From NCBI GenBank assembly GCA_046724435.1, contig JBKOWN010000009.1:1-25910 (forward strand): 25,910 nucleotides of DNA, given 5' to 3'. Source of the DNA: JALZAA01 sp046724435 (GTDB taxonomy: Bacteria; Actinomycetota; Acidimicrobiia; IMCC26256; JACDBD01). Below are positions 1 through 7,694 of the stretch, piece by piece. Numbering within the stretch: the first letter of the stretch is position 1; every line of letters begins with the position of its first letter. Both the position numbers and the translations under genes were made by a program. The notes under the pieces were generated by a model. That model searched no databases, had not been told where the DNA came from, and saw only the letters and a list, made by a program, of their open reading frames with translations.

Positions 1-15
1 ACCAGCGCTGACGCA

Positions 16-60
16 CGATGCGTGCACAGACCATGGCAGTTCTGGTCTATGCACGCATCG
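16..60 (-). terminator. Long inverted repeat at the 3' end of meaA, possible terminator
   Basis: Two 18-base arms (16-33 and 43-60) flank a 9-base loop. They match at 17 of 18 positions on the + strand. In a minus-strand transcript the one mismatch becomes a U-G wobble, so the whole stem pairs. The meaA stop codon (47-49) lies inside the stem, so the last codons of the gene form one arm. No T-run follows, so it is not a textbook intrinsic terminator. It could instead act as an mRNA 3'-end stabiliser or a two-way terminator. Confidence 0.55.
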
Positions 61-2032
61 GAGACTTGCGCCGGTGTTCGATCGCCAGGTCGGCGATGTC
101 GGACATGATCTCGGCGAGCTTGTAGTCCTTCGGCGTGAAGATGTGGGCGACCCCCTCGTCGAGCAGCTTGCGCCGATCGGGGTCGGGGATGATCCCGCCG
201 ACCACGACGGGCGCGTCCACGCCACGCTCGCGGAGGAGATGCACCGTCTCGGGCACGAGGAGCAGGTGCGAGCCCGACAGGATCGACAGGCCGACGACGT
301 CGACGTCCTCGTCGCCGGCCGCCGCCGCGATCTGCTCCGGCGTCAGGCGGATCCCCTGGTACACGACCTCCATGCCGGCGTCGCGCGCCGCCACCGCGAT
401 CTGCTCGGCGCCGTTGGAGTGGCCGTCGAGGCCGGGCTTGCCGACCAGCACCCGGATCGGCCCACCCAGTTCGTCGGCGGCCGCCTGCACGCGCTCGCGC
501 ACCTGCACCATCTCGTCGACCGGTGCCGCCGCCACCGCGCCCACGCCCGTCGGGGCCCGGTACTCGCCGAAGACCTCGCGCAACACGCCGGCCCACTCGC
601 CGACGGTGCCGCCGGCCTTGGCGAGCTCGATGGTGGCGGGCGTCAGGTTCTCGTCGGTCGCGGCGACGCGGCGCACCTCGTCGCGGGCGCGGGCCCACGC
701 CGCCTCGTCGCGCTGGGCCCGCCACTGTGCGAGGTGTTCGATCTGCTCGGCCTCGGCGGCGGGGTCGAGCTCGAGGATGTACGCCTCGCCGCCCTCGTAC
801 CCCGACACCAGCGGTGACGGCGCGGTGTCGGTGAACATGTTCACGCCGACGACGGGGAGCTCGCCCGACTCGATCCTGCGCACCCGCTCGGCGTGGCTCT
901 GCACCAACCGGCCCTTCATGGCGTCGATCATCTCGAACGACCCGCCGCCGTCGAGCACCCACTGGAGCTCGGTCTCGGCAGCGTCGACGAGCTCGCCGGT
1001 CTTCGCTTCGATGACCTTCGAGCCTGCGAACAGGTCGTCGTACTCGAGCAGGTCCGTCTCGTAGGCGAGCACCTGCTGCATGCGCAGCGACCACTGCTGG
1101 TCCCAGGGCCGGGGCAGGCCGAGCGCCTCGTTCCAGCACGGCAGCTGGATGGAGCGGGCGCGGGCGTCCTTCGACAAGGTGATGCCGAGCATCTCGAGCA
1201 CGATGCGCTGCACGTTGTTCTCGGGCTGCGCCTCGGTGAGGCCGAGCGAGTTCACCTGCACGCCGTACCGGAACCGCCGCAGCTTCTCGTCCTTCACGCC
1301 GTAGCGCTCGCGCGTGATGCGGTCCCACATCTCTGTGAACGCCCGCATCTTGCAGGTCTCCTCGACGAACCGGATGCCCACGTCGATGAAGAACGAGATC
1401 CGCCCGACGACCCCCGGGAAGTCGTCCTCGCTCACCTGACCGGACTCGCGCACCGCGTCGAGGACGGCGAGAGCGGTTGCCAACCCGTACGCGATCTCCT
1501 GCACCGGTGTCGCGCCCGCTTCCTGCAAGTGGTAGGGGCACACGTTGATCGGGTTCCAGCGCGGGATGTGGCGGGCCGCGTGCACGACCAGGTCGACGGT
1601 GAGCCGCTTCGACGCGCCGGGGGGGAAGATGTACGTGCCGCGGCTCAGGTACTCCTTGACGATGTCGTTCTGGACGGTGCCGGCGAGGCGGCCGGGGTCG
1701 GCGCCCTGCTGTTCGGCCAGGGCCACGTACATCGACAGCAGCCACATGGCCGTGGCGTTGATCGTCATCGACGTGTTCATCTCGTCGAGCGGGATGCCGT
1801 CGAACAGCGTCCGCATCTCGCCGAGGTGCGGGACGGGCACACCGACCTTGCCCACCTCGCCCCGGGCCAGCGGATGGTCGGGGTCGTAGCCGGTCTGGGT
1901 GGGCAGGTCGAACGCCACCGACAGGCCCGTCTGGCCGCGCGACAGGTTCGTGCGGTACAGCTCGTTCGACGCCCGGGCCGACGAGTGGCCCGAGTACGTG
2001 CGCATCAGCCAGGGCTTGTCGCGCTGTGCCAT
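47..2032 (-). CDS. meaA: MeaA-type coenzyme B12-dependent acyl-CoA mutase (probable ethylmalonyl-CoA mutase)
   Basis: About 661 residues. Adenosylcobalamin-dependent carbon-skeleton mutase of the MeaA/Ecm group, predicted to convert ethylmalonyl-CoA to methylsuccinyl-CoA in the cytosol. The N-terminal TIM-barrel half holds family-typical stretches such as LSVAFDLPTQTGYDPDH, NTSMTINATAMW and NSLGLTEAQPENN. The C-terminal B12 domain carries the base-off motif DGHSNG at about residues 536-541, with His538 as the lower cobalt ligand, followed by GLSILSGSH and VVVGGIIP. Both domains sit on one chain of normal length. The start is placed at ATG 2032, where MAQRDKPWLMRTYSGH matches family N-termini; a start at 2059 would add nine unsupported residues. 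It is the last gene of a minus-strand run after an acyl-CoA dehydrogenase and a hydrolase. Substrate choice between ethylmalonyl- and methylmalonyl-CoA rests on resemblance to MeaA. Confidence 0.93.
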   Translation of the reverse strand: MAQRDKPWLMRTYSGHSSARASNELYRTNLSRGQTGLSVAFDLPTQTGYDPDHPLARGEVGKVGVPVPHLGEMRTLFDGIPLDEMNTSMTINATAMWLLSMYVALAEQQGADPGRLAGTVQNDIVKEYLSRGTYIFPPGASKRLTVDLVVHAARHIPRWNPINVCPYHLQEAGATPVQEIAYGLATALAVLDAVRESGQVSEDDFPGVVGRISFFIDVGIRFVEETCKMRAFTEMWDRITRERYGVKDEKLRRFRYGVQVNSLGLTEAQPENNVQRIVLEMLGITLSKDARARSIQLPCWNEALGLPRPWDQQWSLRMQQVLAYETDLLEYDDLFAGSKVIEAKTGELVDAAETELQWVLDGGGSFEMIDAMKGRLVQSHAERVRRIESGELPVVGVNMFTDTAPSPLVSGYEGGEAYILELDPAAEAEQIEHLAQWRAQRDEAAWARARDEVRRVAATDENLTPATIELAKAGGTVGEWAGVLREVFGEYRAPTGVGAVAAAPVDEMVQVRERVQAAADELGGPIRVLVGKPGLDGHSNGAEQIAVAARDAGMEVVYQGIRLTPEQIAAAAGDEDVDVVGLSILSGSHLLLVPETVHLLRERGVDAPVVVGGIIPDPDRRKLLDEGVAHIFTPKDYKLAEIMSDIADLAIEHRRKSPMRA

Positions 2033-2066
2033 CCCCCTATTCTCCCATCCCGCGCGCACGGGACGC

Positions 2067-2834
2067 TCAGCCGCGCCTGATCGGCGCCATGGTCATCGTC
2101 GGTCCCTCGGCGGCGAGGAAGTCCAGCACGAGCTGGTTCACCAGGTCGGGCTTCTCCAGGGGAACCAGGTGAGACGCACCGGGGATGACCGCGAGCTGCG
2201 CGTCCGGGATCGTGTCGTACAACTCGATCGTGTGCTCGAAGCGGGTGATGTCGTCGTCGCCGACCATCACGAGCGTCGGCGCCGCGATGCGCGCCAGGTC
2301 GGCGGTCGAAATCGAGTAGTCGAACCAGCAATGCTGCATCTTGGCGAGTACCGCCTCGAAGCGATCCGGATCGACCGCGTTCACCTTCCACGTCTCGCGC
2401 ATGATCGGTACCGCCGACGTCGGCGTGTCGGGCTTGAACGACTCCGCCGCTTCGCGCGTCAGCCCGTCAGCGCTGAAGTTGGCTCCGATGGTCACGAGTC
2501 GCCGTACCAAGTCGGGTCGCTTGATAGCCACCAACAGGCCGACGTCCCCGCCGTCGCTCCATCCGACGAGATGGGCCGGGCCGGTGCTCACGGCGTCCAT
2601 GAACGCGATCGTGTCGTCGGCCATCACGTCGTAGGTGATCGGCCCGTCGATGTCGGCGGTGCGGCCGTGGCCGCGGCGGTCCGGGACGATCACCCGGAAG
2701 CGCTCGGCAAAGGCGGGTGTCTGCTGGGCGAAGCTGTCGCCGTCGACCAAGCCACCGTGCAGGAGCAGTAGGGGGTCGCCCGAGCCGTGCTCCTCGTAAT
2801 AGGTATGGACGCCGTTCGCGTCGACGTAGCTCAC
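2067..2834 (-). CDS. Alpha/beta-fold hydrolase
   Basis: About 255 residues, a single alpha/beta-hydrolase domain. The oxyanion-loop motif LLLLHGG is near residues 22-28. The nucleophile elbow GWSDGG puts the catalytic Ser at about 93. The acid is in VGDDD (about 194-195) and the catalytic His is in GASHLVPLEKP (about 222), so the triad is complete. GTG 2834 is preferred because AGGAG lies seven bases before it; GTG 2849 also opens the frame but has a weaker site. The gene follows the 3-hydroxyacyl-CoA dehydrogenase almost directly and is 34 bases from meaA, so the three are probably co-transcribed. The substrate is unknown; thioesters, esters or lactones from acyl-CoA metabolism are possible. 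Confidence 0.85.
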   Translation of the reverse strand: MSYVDANGVHTYYEEHGSGDPLLLLHGGLVDGDSFAQQTPAFAERFRVIVPDRRGHGRTADIDGPITYDVMADDTIAFMDAVSTGPAHLVGWSDGGDVGLLVAIKRPDLVRRLVTIGANFSADGLTREAAESFKPDTPTSAVPIMRETWKVNAVDPDRFEAVLAKMQHCWFDYSISTADLARIAAPTLVMVGDDDITRFEHTIELYDTIPDAQLAVIPGASHLVPLEKPDLVNQLVLDFLAAEGPTMTMAPIRRG

Positions 2835-2855
2835 GTCGCCGCTCCTCACCGGCGC

Positions 2856-3704
2856 TCAGCCGTAGTCGTAGAAGCCGTGGCCCGTCTTGCGCCCGAGTCG
2901 CTCGGCGCTGACCATGCGCCGCAGCAAGGGCGCAGGGGCGTAGTTGGGTTCGCGGAACTCGGCGTACAGCGCCTCGATGATCGCGAGGCTGGTGTCGAGC
3001 CCGACCAGGTCGAGCAGCTCGAGCGGGCCCATGGGGAAGTTGCAGCCGCCCTTCATGGCGGCGTCGATGTCGTCCCGTGACGCGACGCCGGCGTCGAGGA
3101 GCTTCGCGGCGTTGTTGAGATAGGGGAAGAGCAGCGCGTTCACGATGAACCCGGCTTGGTCCCGCACCAGGACAGGGTTCTTGCCGCACGACTCGGCGAA
3201 GGCACGTGCCGTCTCGACCGTCTCGTCGGATGTGGTGATGCAGCGCACCACCTCGACCAGCGGCATCATCGGCGCCGGGTTGAAGAAGTGGACGCCGCAC
3301 ACCCGATCGGGGCGGCTCTCCATCGCCATCTCGACCACCGGCAACGTCGACGTGTTGGTGGCCAGGACGGCGGCGTCATGGCACACGCGGTCGAGCTCGT
3401 TGAACAGGTGCTTCTTGACGGCGAGGTCCTCGACGATCGACTCGATCACGAGGTCGCACTCGGCGAGCTCGCCGAGGTCGGTGACGGCGCGCACCCGCCC
3501 GAGGACGGCGTCGCGCTCGGCGGCGTCGAGCTTGCCCTTGTCGACCTGCTTGCCGAGCGACTTCTCGAGCCCCGCCATCATCCGATCGGCCGTGTTCTGC
3601 TGGCGGCTGCGCAGGCTGACCTCGAAGCCGGCCTTGGCCGCGACCTCGGCGATGCCGGAGCCCATGATCCCGGAGCCGACGATTCCGACGCGCTTCACCG
3701 TCAC
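2856..3704 (-). CDS. hbd: 3-hydroxybutyryl-CoA dehydrogenase (3-hydroxyacyl-CoA dehydrogenase family)
   Basis: About 282 residues, the usual length of the monofunctional enzyme. It interconverts 3-hydroxyacyl-CoA and 3-ketoacyl-CoA with NAD(P). The N-terminal Rossmann fold has GIVGSGIMGSG (GxGxxG at about 10-15). The catalytic His (about 139) lies in GVHFFNPAPMMPLVEVV, with Glu about 151 as its partner. The helical C-terminal domain ends with the family signature GRKTGHGFYDYG. GTG 3704 is chosen because GAGGGGGT sits seven bases upstream; an ATG at 3737 would add an unsupported tail. It heads the meaA operon, which fits the reductive or oxidative C4 step next to the ethylmalonyl-CoA pathway. 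It could equally serve butyrate or polyhydroxybutyrate metabolism or beta-oxidation. Confidence 0.92.
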   Translation of the reverse strand: MTVKRVGIVGSGIMGSGIAEVAAKAGFEVSLRSRQQNTADRMMAGLEKSLGKQVDKGKLDAAERDAVLGRVRAVTDLGELAECDLVIESIVEDLAVKKHLFNELDRVCHDAAVLATNTSTLPVVEMAMESRPDRVCGVHFFNPAPMMPLVEVVRCITTSDETVETARAFAESCGKNPVLVRDQAGFIVNALLFPYLNNAAKLLDAGVASRDDIDAAMKGGCNFPMGPLELLDLVGLDTSLAIIEALYAEFREPNYAPAPLLRRMVSAERLGRKTGHGFYDYG

Positions 3705-3769
3705 GATGTGACCCCCTCGGCGAGTAGAAACCCGCACCCTTCGTGCAGAAAGGGCACGTTACCCGCAAG

Positions 3770-3775
3770 TAGGCT
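3770..3775 (+). promoter_or_regulatory. Putative -10 box (TAGGCT) for the cyanophycinase-like gene
   Basis: TAGGCT fits the actinobacterial TAnnnT -10 and lies nine bases before ATG 3785. There is no Shine-Dalgarno sequence before that ATG, so a leaderless or near-leaderless transcript is likely. No good -35 is visible. Confidence 0.45.
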
Positions 3776-3784
3776 CCCGAAGCC

Positions 3785-4483
3785 ATGAGCCCCAAGCAGG
3801 CGTCGGGAACGCTCGCGCTCGTCGGCGGGGGCGAATGGCACGAGGGCTGCCGCGATTTCGACGCCGAGCTCCTGTCGCGCGCCGGTGACGAGGTCGTCGT
3901 GTTGCCGACGGCGGCCGCGTTCGAGCATCCCGACCGGGTTGTGGCGCGCGCGGCCGACTACTTCTCGGAGCTCGGCGCGTCGGTGCGCGGGCTGTCGGTG
4001 CTCCGCCGCGCCGACGCCGAGGACCGCGCCAACGTCAAGGGCGTGAGCGACGCCGGGTTCGTGTACATCGCCGACGGGTCGCCCCTGCACCTGCGCTCGG
4101 CACTCAAGGACTCCGCCCTGTTCGACGCGATCCTCACCGCGTACCGGAAAGGGTCCGTCCTGGCTGCGTCGGGCGCCGGCGCCACCGTGCTGTGCGACCC
4201 GATGGTCGACCCGCGGGGCGGCGCGTACACGGTCGGGCTCGGCGTGGTGCGCGATCTCGCAGTCTTCCCGTACCACGGCACCGCCGCCGACCACCTGCGC
4301 GAGCGTTCGATCGACTTGCTGCCTCGCTCCGCGACGCTCGTCGGCCTCGACGAGCAGACGGCCCTGATCCGGGAGCCCGACGTCACGTGGCGCGTCGCCG
4401 GCGCGGGCGTCGTGACCGTCTACGACGGACGGCAGACCACCGTGGTCGACCACGGCTGCAAGGTCGAGCAGCTCGAGGTCTGA
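3785..4483 (+). CDS. Cyanophycinase-like / peptidase S51-family protein, nucleophile apparently missing
   Basis: 232 residues with the class-I glutamine-amidotransferase-like fold of peptidase E and cyanophycinase. Visible landmarks are LALVGGGEW near the N-terminus, VYIADGSPLHLRSAL at about 93-107, the nucleophile-elbow region VLAASGAGATVLCDPM at about 125-140, and VGLDEQTAL in the C-terminal third. Active relatives read G-T/S-S-A-G-A at the elbow. Here the aligned residues are A-S-G-A-G-A, so the expected catalytic Ser is Gly130, with a Ser one place earlier (129). The codons there (gcg tcg ggc gcc ggc) are clear. The protein may be an inactive or repurposed member, or may use Ser129. The start is supported by a -10 box just upstream. 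It is divergent from the acyl-CoA operon, and no cyanophycin synthetase is in view. Confidence 0.8.
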   Translation: MSPKQASGTLALVGGGEWHEGCRDFDAELLSRAGDEVVVLPTAAAFEHPDRVVARAADYFSELGASVRGLSVLRRADAEDRANVKGVSDAGFVYIADGSPLHLRSALKDSALFDAILTAYRKGSVLAASGAGATVLCDPMVDPRGGAYTVGLGVVRDLAVFPYHGTAADHLRERSIDLLPRSATLVGLDEQTALIREPDVTWRVAGAGVVTVYDGRQTTVVDHGCKVEQLEV

Positions 4484-4502
4484 GGGCCGGGCGCAGCTGC
4501 CG

Positions 4503-5273
4503 CTACGAACTGGACGGCGCACCGCCCGCCGTCGAGCTCGGCGCCTCGGCGATCGTGACCTTCTTGATCGTCACCTTCTTCGTCGGCTTGCCGTCACCGC
4601 TCGCCGGCGCGAAGGCGCCGATCTTCTGCGCGACGGCGAGAGAGTCCGGGGTGACGTTGCCGATGATGCCGTACGGGTAGGGCTGCTGATTGATCGCGTC
4701 GAGGCCCTGGCCCGGTGTGGGCGCGGGGCTGGTCACGACGAAGAACTGCGAGCCCGCCGTGCCGGGTTGTTCCTGCTGGCTCTTCGCCCACGCGACGGAT
4801 CCGACCTGGTAGCCGTTCGGTGGCGTCTCGGCCTGGATCTTGTACCCGGGCCCGCCGCTGCCGTTCCCCTTCGGGTCGCCGCCCTGGATCACGAAGTCCT
4901 TGGCGACGCGGTGGAACGTGAGCCCGTCGTAGAACTGCTTGCGGGCCAAGAAGACGAAGTTCTGGACGCTTTTGGGCGCCGTCGCGCTGTCCAAGTTGAC
5001 GACCATCTTGCCCTCGCTGGTGTCGATCGTCGCCGTGTACAGCGTGTCAGGCTTGAGCGTGACGGCGCCGGGCTTGGAGAACGTGCGCTGCGGTTCACTC
5101 CCGCCGCTGCTCCGCAGCTGGAGCACGATGAACAGGATGACGAGCGGGACGGCGAGGATCGCGATCGTGCGCCCGGTGCGCCACTGCTTGCGCCGCCGGG
5201 CCGCGGCGAGCTCGGCTTGGCGACGCGCCTCGCGGTTCAGCTTTTGTCGCTCGCGCTTGGCCTGCTTCGCCAC
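4503..5273 (-). CDS. Membrane-anchored cyclophilin-type peptidyl-prolyl cis-trans isomerase
   Basis: About 256 residues. A basic, charged N-terminal segment (1-33) precedes one transmembrane helix (about 35-53), which places the catalytic domain outside the membrane. The cyclophilin domain (about 78-243) has the active-site motif FHR at 120-122, FVIQGGDPKGNGSGGPGY, and AGSQFFV at 173-179. It should catalyse proline isomerisation during folding of exported proteins. A Ser/Ala/Pro-rich tail ends the chain. GTG 5273 is preferred to the upstream start at 5312: it opens the typical VAKQAKRERQKLNREARRQ segment and lies eight bases after a TAGACT box, so the mRNA is probably leaderless. It is convergent with the cyanophycinase-like gene and divergent from lysC. 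Confidence 0.9.
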   Translation of the reverse strand: MAKQAKRERQKLNREARRQAELAAARRRKQWRTGRTIAILAVPLVILFIVLQLRSSGGSEPQRTFSKPGAVTLKPDTLYTATIDTSEGKMVVNLDSATAPKSVQNFVFLARKQFYDGLTFHRVAKDFVIQGGDPKGNGSGGPGYKIQAETPPNGYQVGSVAWAKSQQEQPGTAGSQFFVVTSPAPTPGQGLDAINQQPYPYGIIGNVTPDSLAVAQKIGAFAPASGDGKPTKKVTIKKVTIAEAPSSTAGGAPSSS

Positions 5274-5281
5274 GGCGGGGG

Positions 5282-5287
5282 AGTCTA
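5282..5287 (-). promoter_or_regulatory. Putative -10 box (TAGACT) for the cyclophilin gene, leaderless
   Basis: On the minus strand TAGACT is followed by eight bases and then GTG 5273. No Shine-Dalgarno sequence lies between them; the spacer is C-rich. The predicted transcript start therefore falls at or next to the GTG. Confidence 0.55.
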
Positions 5288-5334
5288 GGAGCGCAACCTC
5301 GCCAATTGGCACCCGGGGACGGTCATCTCCCCTG

Positions 5335-5340
5335 TACCGT
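5335..5340 (+). promoter_or_regulatory. Putative -10 box (TACCGT) for lysC, leaderless
   Basis: TACCGT is followed by seven bases and then GTG 5348, which opens VGNLLVQKYGGTSV. No ribosome-binding site is present. A TTGGCA at 5306-5311 is 23 bases upstream, too far for a normal -35. Confidence 0.55.
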
Positions 5341-5347
5341 GCGCGCC

Positions 5348-6574
5348 GTGGGCAACCTGCTCGTCCAGAAGTACGGCGGTACGTCGGTCGCCGACGCCGA
5401 CCGCATCAAGGCGGTCGCCGAGCACATCGTCCGTACCCGGCAGCAGGGCGACGACGTCGTCGTCGTGGTCTCGGCGATGGGCAAGTCGACCGACGACCTC
5501 GAACGGCTCGCGCACGGTGTCTCGCACGCTCCCGCGCCCCGCGAGATGGACATGCTTCTCACCGCGGGGGAGCGGATCTCGATGTCGCTGCTGTGCATGG
5601 CGATCCTCGACCACGGCCAGCCGGCGGTGTCGTTCACGGGCTCGCAGGCCGGCATCGTCACCGACACCACTCACCGGAAGGCCAAGATCGTCGAGGTCCG
5701 GGCCGACCGCATCCGGGAGGCGATCGCCGGCGGTGTGGTCGCAATCGTGGCCGGCTTCCAGGGAGTGTCGACGGCGCGCGACGTCACGACTCTGGGCCGA
5801 GGCGGGTCCGACACCTCCGCGGTGGCGCTCGCGGCCGTGCTCGGCGCCGAGGCGTGCGAGATCTACACCGACGTCGCCGGCGTCTACTCCGCCGATCCTC
5901 GGGTCGTGCCCGATGCCCGCCGACTGCCGCGCTTGTCCTTCGACGAGGCGTTGGAGATGGCCGCCACCGGCAGCGGGGTGCTCGCGCTGCGCTCGGTGGA
6001 GTTCGCGCGCAACTATGGAGTGCCCGTTCACGTGCGCTCCAGCTTCAGCTGGGAGCCGGGAACCTGGGTGCGAGAGGAAGATCCGACGATGGAACAGGCG
6101 ATCATCTCCGGCGTCACGCACGACACGTCGGAGGCCAAGCTGACGATCGAGCAGGTGCCCGACCGTCCGGGGATCGCAGCCGCGGTGTTCCGGGCCCTCG
6201 CCGACGAGGACGTGAACGTCGACATGATCGTGCAGAACGTGTCGTCCGCCGGCCATACCGACATCTCGTTCACAGTTCCGAACGACGAGCTGAAGCGAGC
6301 GATGTCCGTGATGGAGAAGGTCGTCAGGGAGACGGACGCCAGCGGCGTCAGCAACGATCCGGGCATCGGGCGGGTCTCGCTCGTCGGCGCCGGGATGCGG
6401 TCGAACCCCGGGGTGGCGGCGAAGATGTTCGAGACGCTCGCCCGTGAGGACGTGAACATCGAGATGATCTCCACGTCGTCGATCCGGGTGTCGTGCGCGG
6501 TGCAAGAGCGCGACGTCGAGCGGGCGGTGCGCGCGCTGCACGACGCGTTCGAGCTCGGTCGGGAGACGGCGTGA
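5348..6574 (+). CDS. lysC: Aspartate kinase
   Basis: 408 residues. Phosphorylates aspartate, the first step to lysine/diaminopimelate, threonine, methionine and isoleucine. The kinase domain holds QKYGGTSV (7-14), the GRGGSDTSAVALA loop and EIYTDVAGVYSADPR. Two C-terminal ACT regulatory domains follow: one around LTIEQVPDRPGIAAAVF with NVDMIVQNVSS, the second around VSLVGAGMRSNPGVAAKMF with NIEMISTSSIR. This is the class that Lys and Thr inhibit together in actinobacteria. GTG 5348 is chosen from homology and from the -10 box seven bases before it. The stop overlaps the asd start as GTGA, so translation is coupled. An internal start for a beta subunit is described separately. Confidence 0.96.
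   Translation: MGNLLVQKYGGTSVADADRIKAVAEHIVRTRQQGDDVVVVVSAMGKSTDDLERLAHGVSHAPAPREMDMLLTAGERISMSLLCMAILDHGQPAVSFTGSQAGIVTDTTHRKAKIVEVRADRIREAIAGGVVAIVAGFQGVSTARDVTTLGRGGSDTSAVALAAVLGAEACEIYTDVAGVYSADPRVVPDARRLPRLSFDEALEMAATGSGVLALRSVEFARNYGVPVHVRSSFSWEPGTWVREEDPTMEQAIISGVTHDTSEAKLTIEQVPDRPGIAAAVFRALADEDVNVDMIVQNVSSAGHTDISFTVPNDELKRAMSVMEKVVRETDASGVSNDPGIGRVSLVGAGMRSNPGVAAKMFETLAREDVNIEMISTSSIRVSCAVQERDVERAVRALHDAFELGRETA
6089..6574 (+). CDS. lysC: Probable internal-start beta subunit of aspartate kinase (in frame within lysC)
   Basis: An in-frame ATG at 6089 would yield 161 residues starting MEQAIISGVTHDTSEAKLT, that is, only the two ACT domains. In Corynebacterium and Bacillus the aspartokinase gene makes alpha and beta subunits through just such an internal start, and the corynebacterial beta subunit begins MEEAVLTGVAT at the matching place. 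Here AGAGGAAG (6073-6080) lies eight bases before the ATG and could serve as ribosome-binding site. The sequence shows the site; production of the subunit is inferred from the family. Confidence 0.55.
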   Translation: MEQAIISGVTHDTSEAKLTIEQVPDRPGIAAAVFRALADEDVNVDMIVQNVSSAGHTDISFTVPNDELKRAMSVMEKVVRETDASGVSNDPGIGRVSLVGAGMRSNPGVAAKMFETLAREDVNIEMISTSSIRVSCAVQERDVERAVRALHDAFELGRETA

Positions 6575-7599
6575 GAGTCGGCGTCGTCGGCGCCACCGGC
6601 GTCGTCGGCCGCGAAATGCTGCGCGTGCTCGAGGAGCGCGCCTTTCCCGTGGACGAGCTCCGTGTGTACGCGTCGACGCGCTCAGAGGGCCGGAAGCTCG
6701 CGTACGAGGGTCGCGAGGTGACGTGCGAGATCTTGCGCGCCGATGGGTTCGACGGACTGGATCTCGTGATCGTCGACGTCGACGACCCCATCGCCGCCGA
6801 GTGGACGCCGGTGGCGGCGGCCGCGGGCGCGAAGGTGGTCGACAACTCGGCCGCGTTCCGCATGCACCCGGACGTCCCGCTCGTCGTGACCGAGATCAAT
6901 CCCGACGACCTGCAGCGCATGCCGAAGGGCATCGCGTCGTGCCCGAACTGCACGACGGCGGTGCCGCTCACCGCGATCGCTCCGCTGCACCGTGCCGCCG
7001 GGCTCGAGCGAATGGTGGTGTCGACGTACCAGTCGGTCTCGGGCGCGGGGCAAGCCGGGTTGCGCGAGCTGGACGAGCAGTGGACGAAGGGTGACGGCCG
7101 CTCCGACATCCTCGGCAGAGCCGGCGCGATCGACGGTGCGATCACGCCCGGCGAGGTCTGGGACCGGCCCATCGCCGGCAACGTGATCCCGCAGGCGGGC
7201 TCGCTCCGTGACCTGGGGTACACGTCGGAGGAGTGGAAGATGCTCCACGAGAGCCGGAAGATCCTCCACGCCGACGACCTGCTCGCGACCGTCACGTGCG
7301 TGCGCGTACCCGTCTACGTCGGGCACGCCGTGTCAGCCAACCTGCGCTTCGCGCGCCCGATGACGAGGGGCGAGGCGGTCGAGCTGCTCTCCGACGCGCC
7401 GGGTGTGCAACTCGTCGACGGCGGTGACGGGCATCCGACGCCGCTCGAGTCTGCGGGCGTCGACCCGGTGCTCGTCGGCCGCGTCCGTGAAGACCCGTCG
7501 GAGCCCGGGAGCCTCAATCTCTGGGTCGCCGGCGACAACCTCCGGAAGGGCGCTGCGCTCAACGCAGTGCAGATCGCGGAGCTGCTCGCGGGCGGTTGA
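6571..7599 (+). CDS. asd: Aspartate-semialdehyde dehydrogenase
   Basis: 342 residues. NADPH-dependent reduction of aspartyl phosphate to aspartate semialdehyde. The Rossmann motif VGVVGATGVVGREML is at the N-terminus. The catalytic Cys127 is in SCPNCTTAVPL, followed by TYQSVSGAGQAGLREL and the substrate region CVRVPVYVGH with His252. It ends with NLWVAGDNLRKGAALNAVQ. GTG 6571 overlaps the lysC stop (6572-6574) in a GTGA junction, so the upstream extension to 6493 is not used. One oddity: the loop that usually reads SAGG reads VDVDDPIAAEW here (about 68-78). The active-site Cys and His are kept, so activity is expected. Confidence 0.95.
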   Translation: MRVGVVGATGVVGREMLRVLEERAFPVDELRVYASTRSEGRKLAYEGREVTCEILRADGFDGLDLVIVDVDDPIAAEWTPVAAAAGAKVVDNSAAFRMHPDVPLVVTEINPDDLQRMPKGIASCPNCTTAVPLTAIAPLHRAAGLERMVVSTYQSVSGAGQAGLRELDEQWTKGDGRSDILGRAGAIDGAITPGEVWDRPIAGNVIPQAGSLRDLGYTSEEWKMLHESRKILHADDLLATVTCVRVPVYVGHAVSANLRFARPMTRGEAVELLSDAPGVQLVDGGDGHPTPLESAGVDPVLVGRVREDPSEPGSLNLWVAGDNLRKGAALNAVQIAELLAGG

Positions 7600-7694
7600 A
7601 CCGCGGTTCGAGAACCGGAGTCGCCTACGCTCGTCGCGAACCGACAAGCAGGTGCACCGTGGTGTTGAGGCCGCAACCACGCGGCAGGCCACCG

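Noticed and set aside
893..2080. Long + strand open frame opposite meaA
   Set aside because: It is His/Arg/Val-rich with no family pattern, and is the antisense shadow of a well-supported gene in high-GC DNA.
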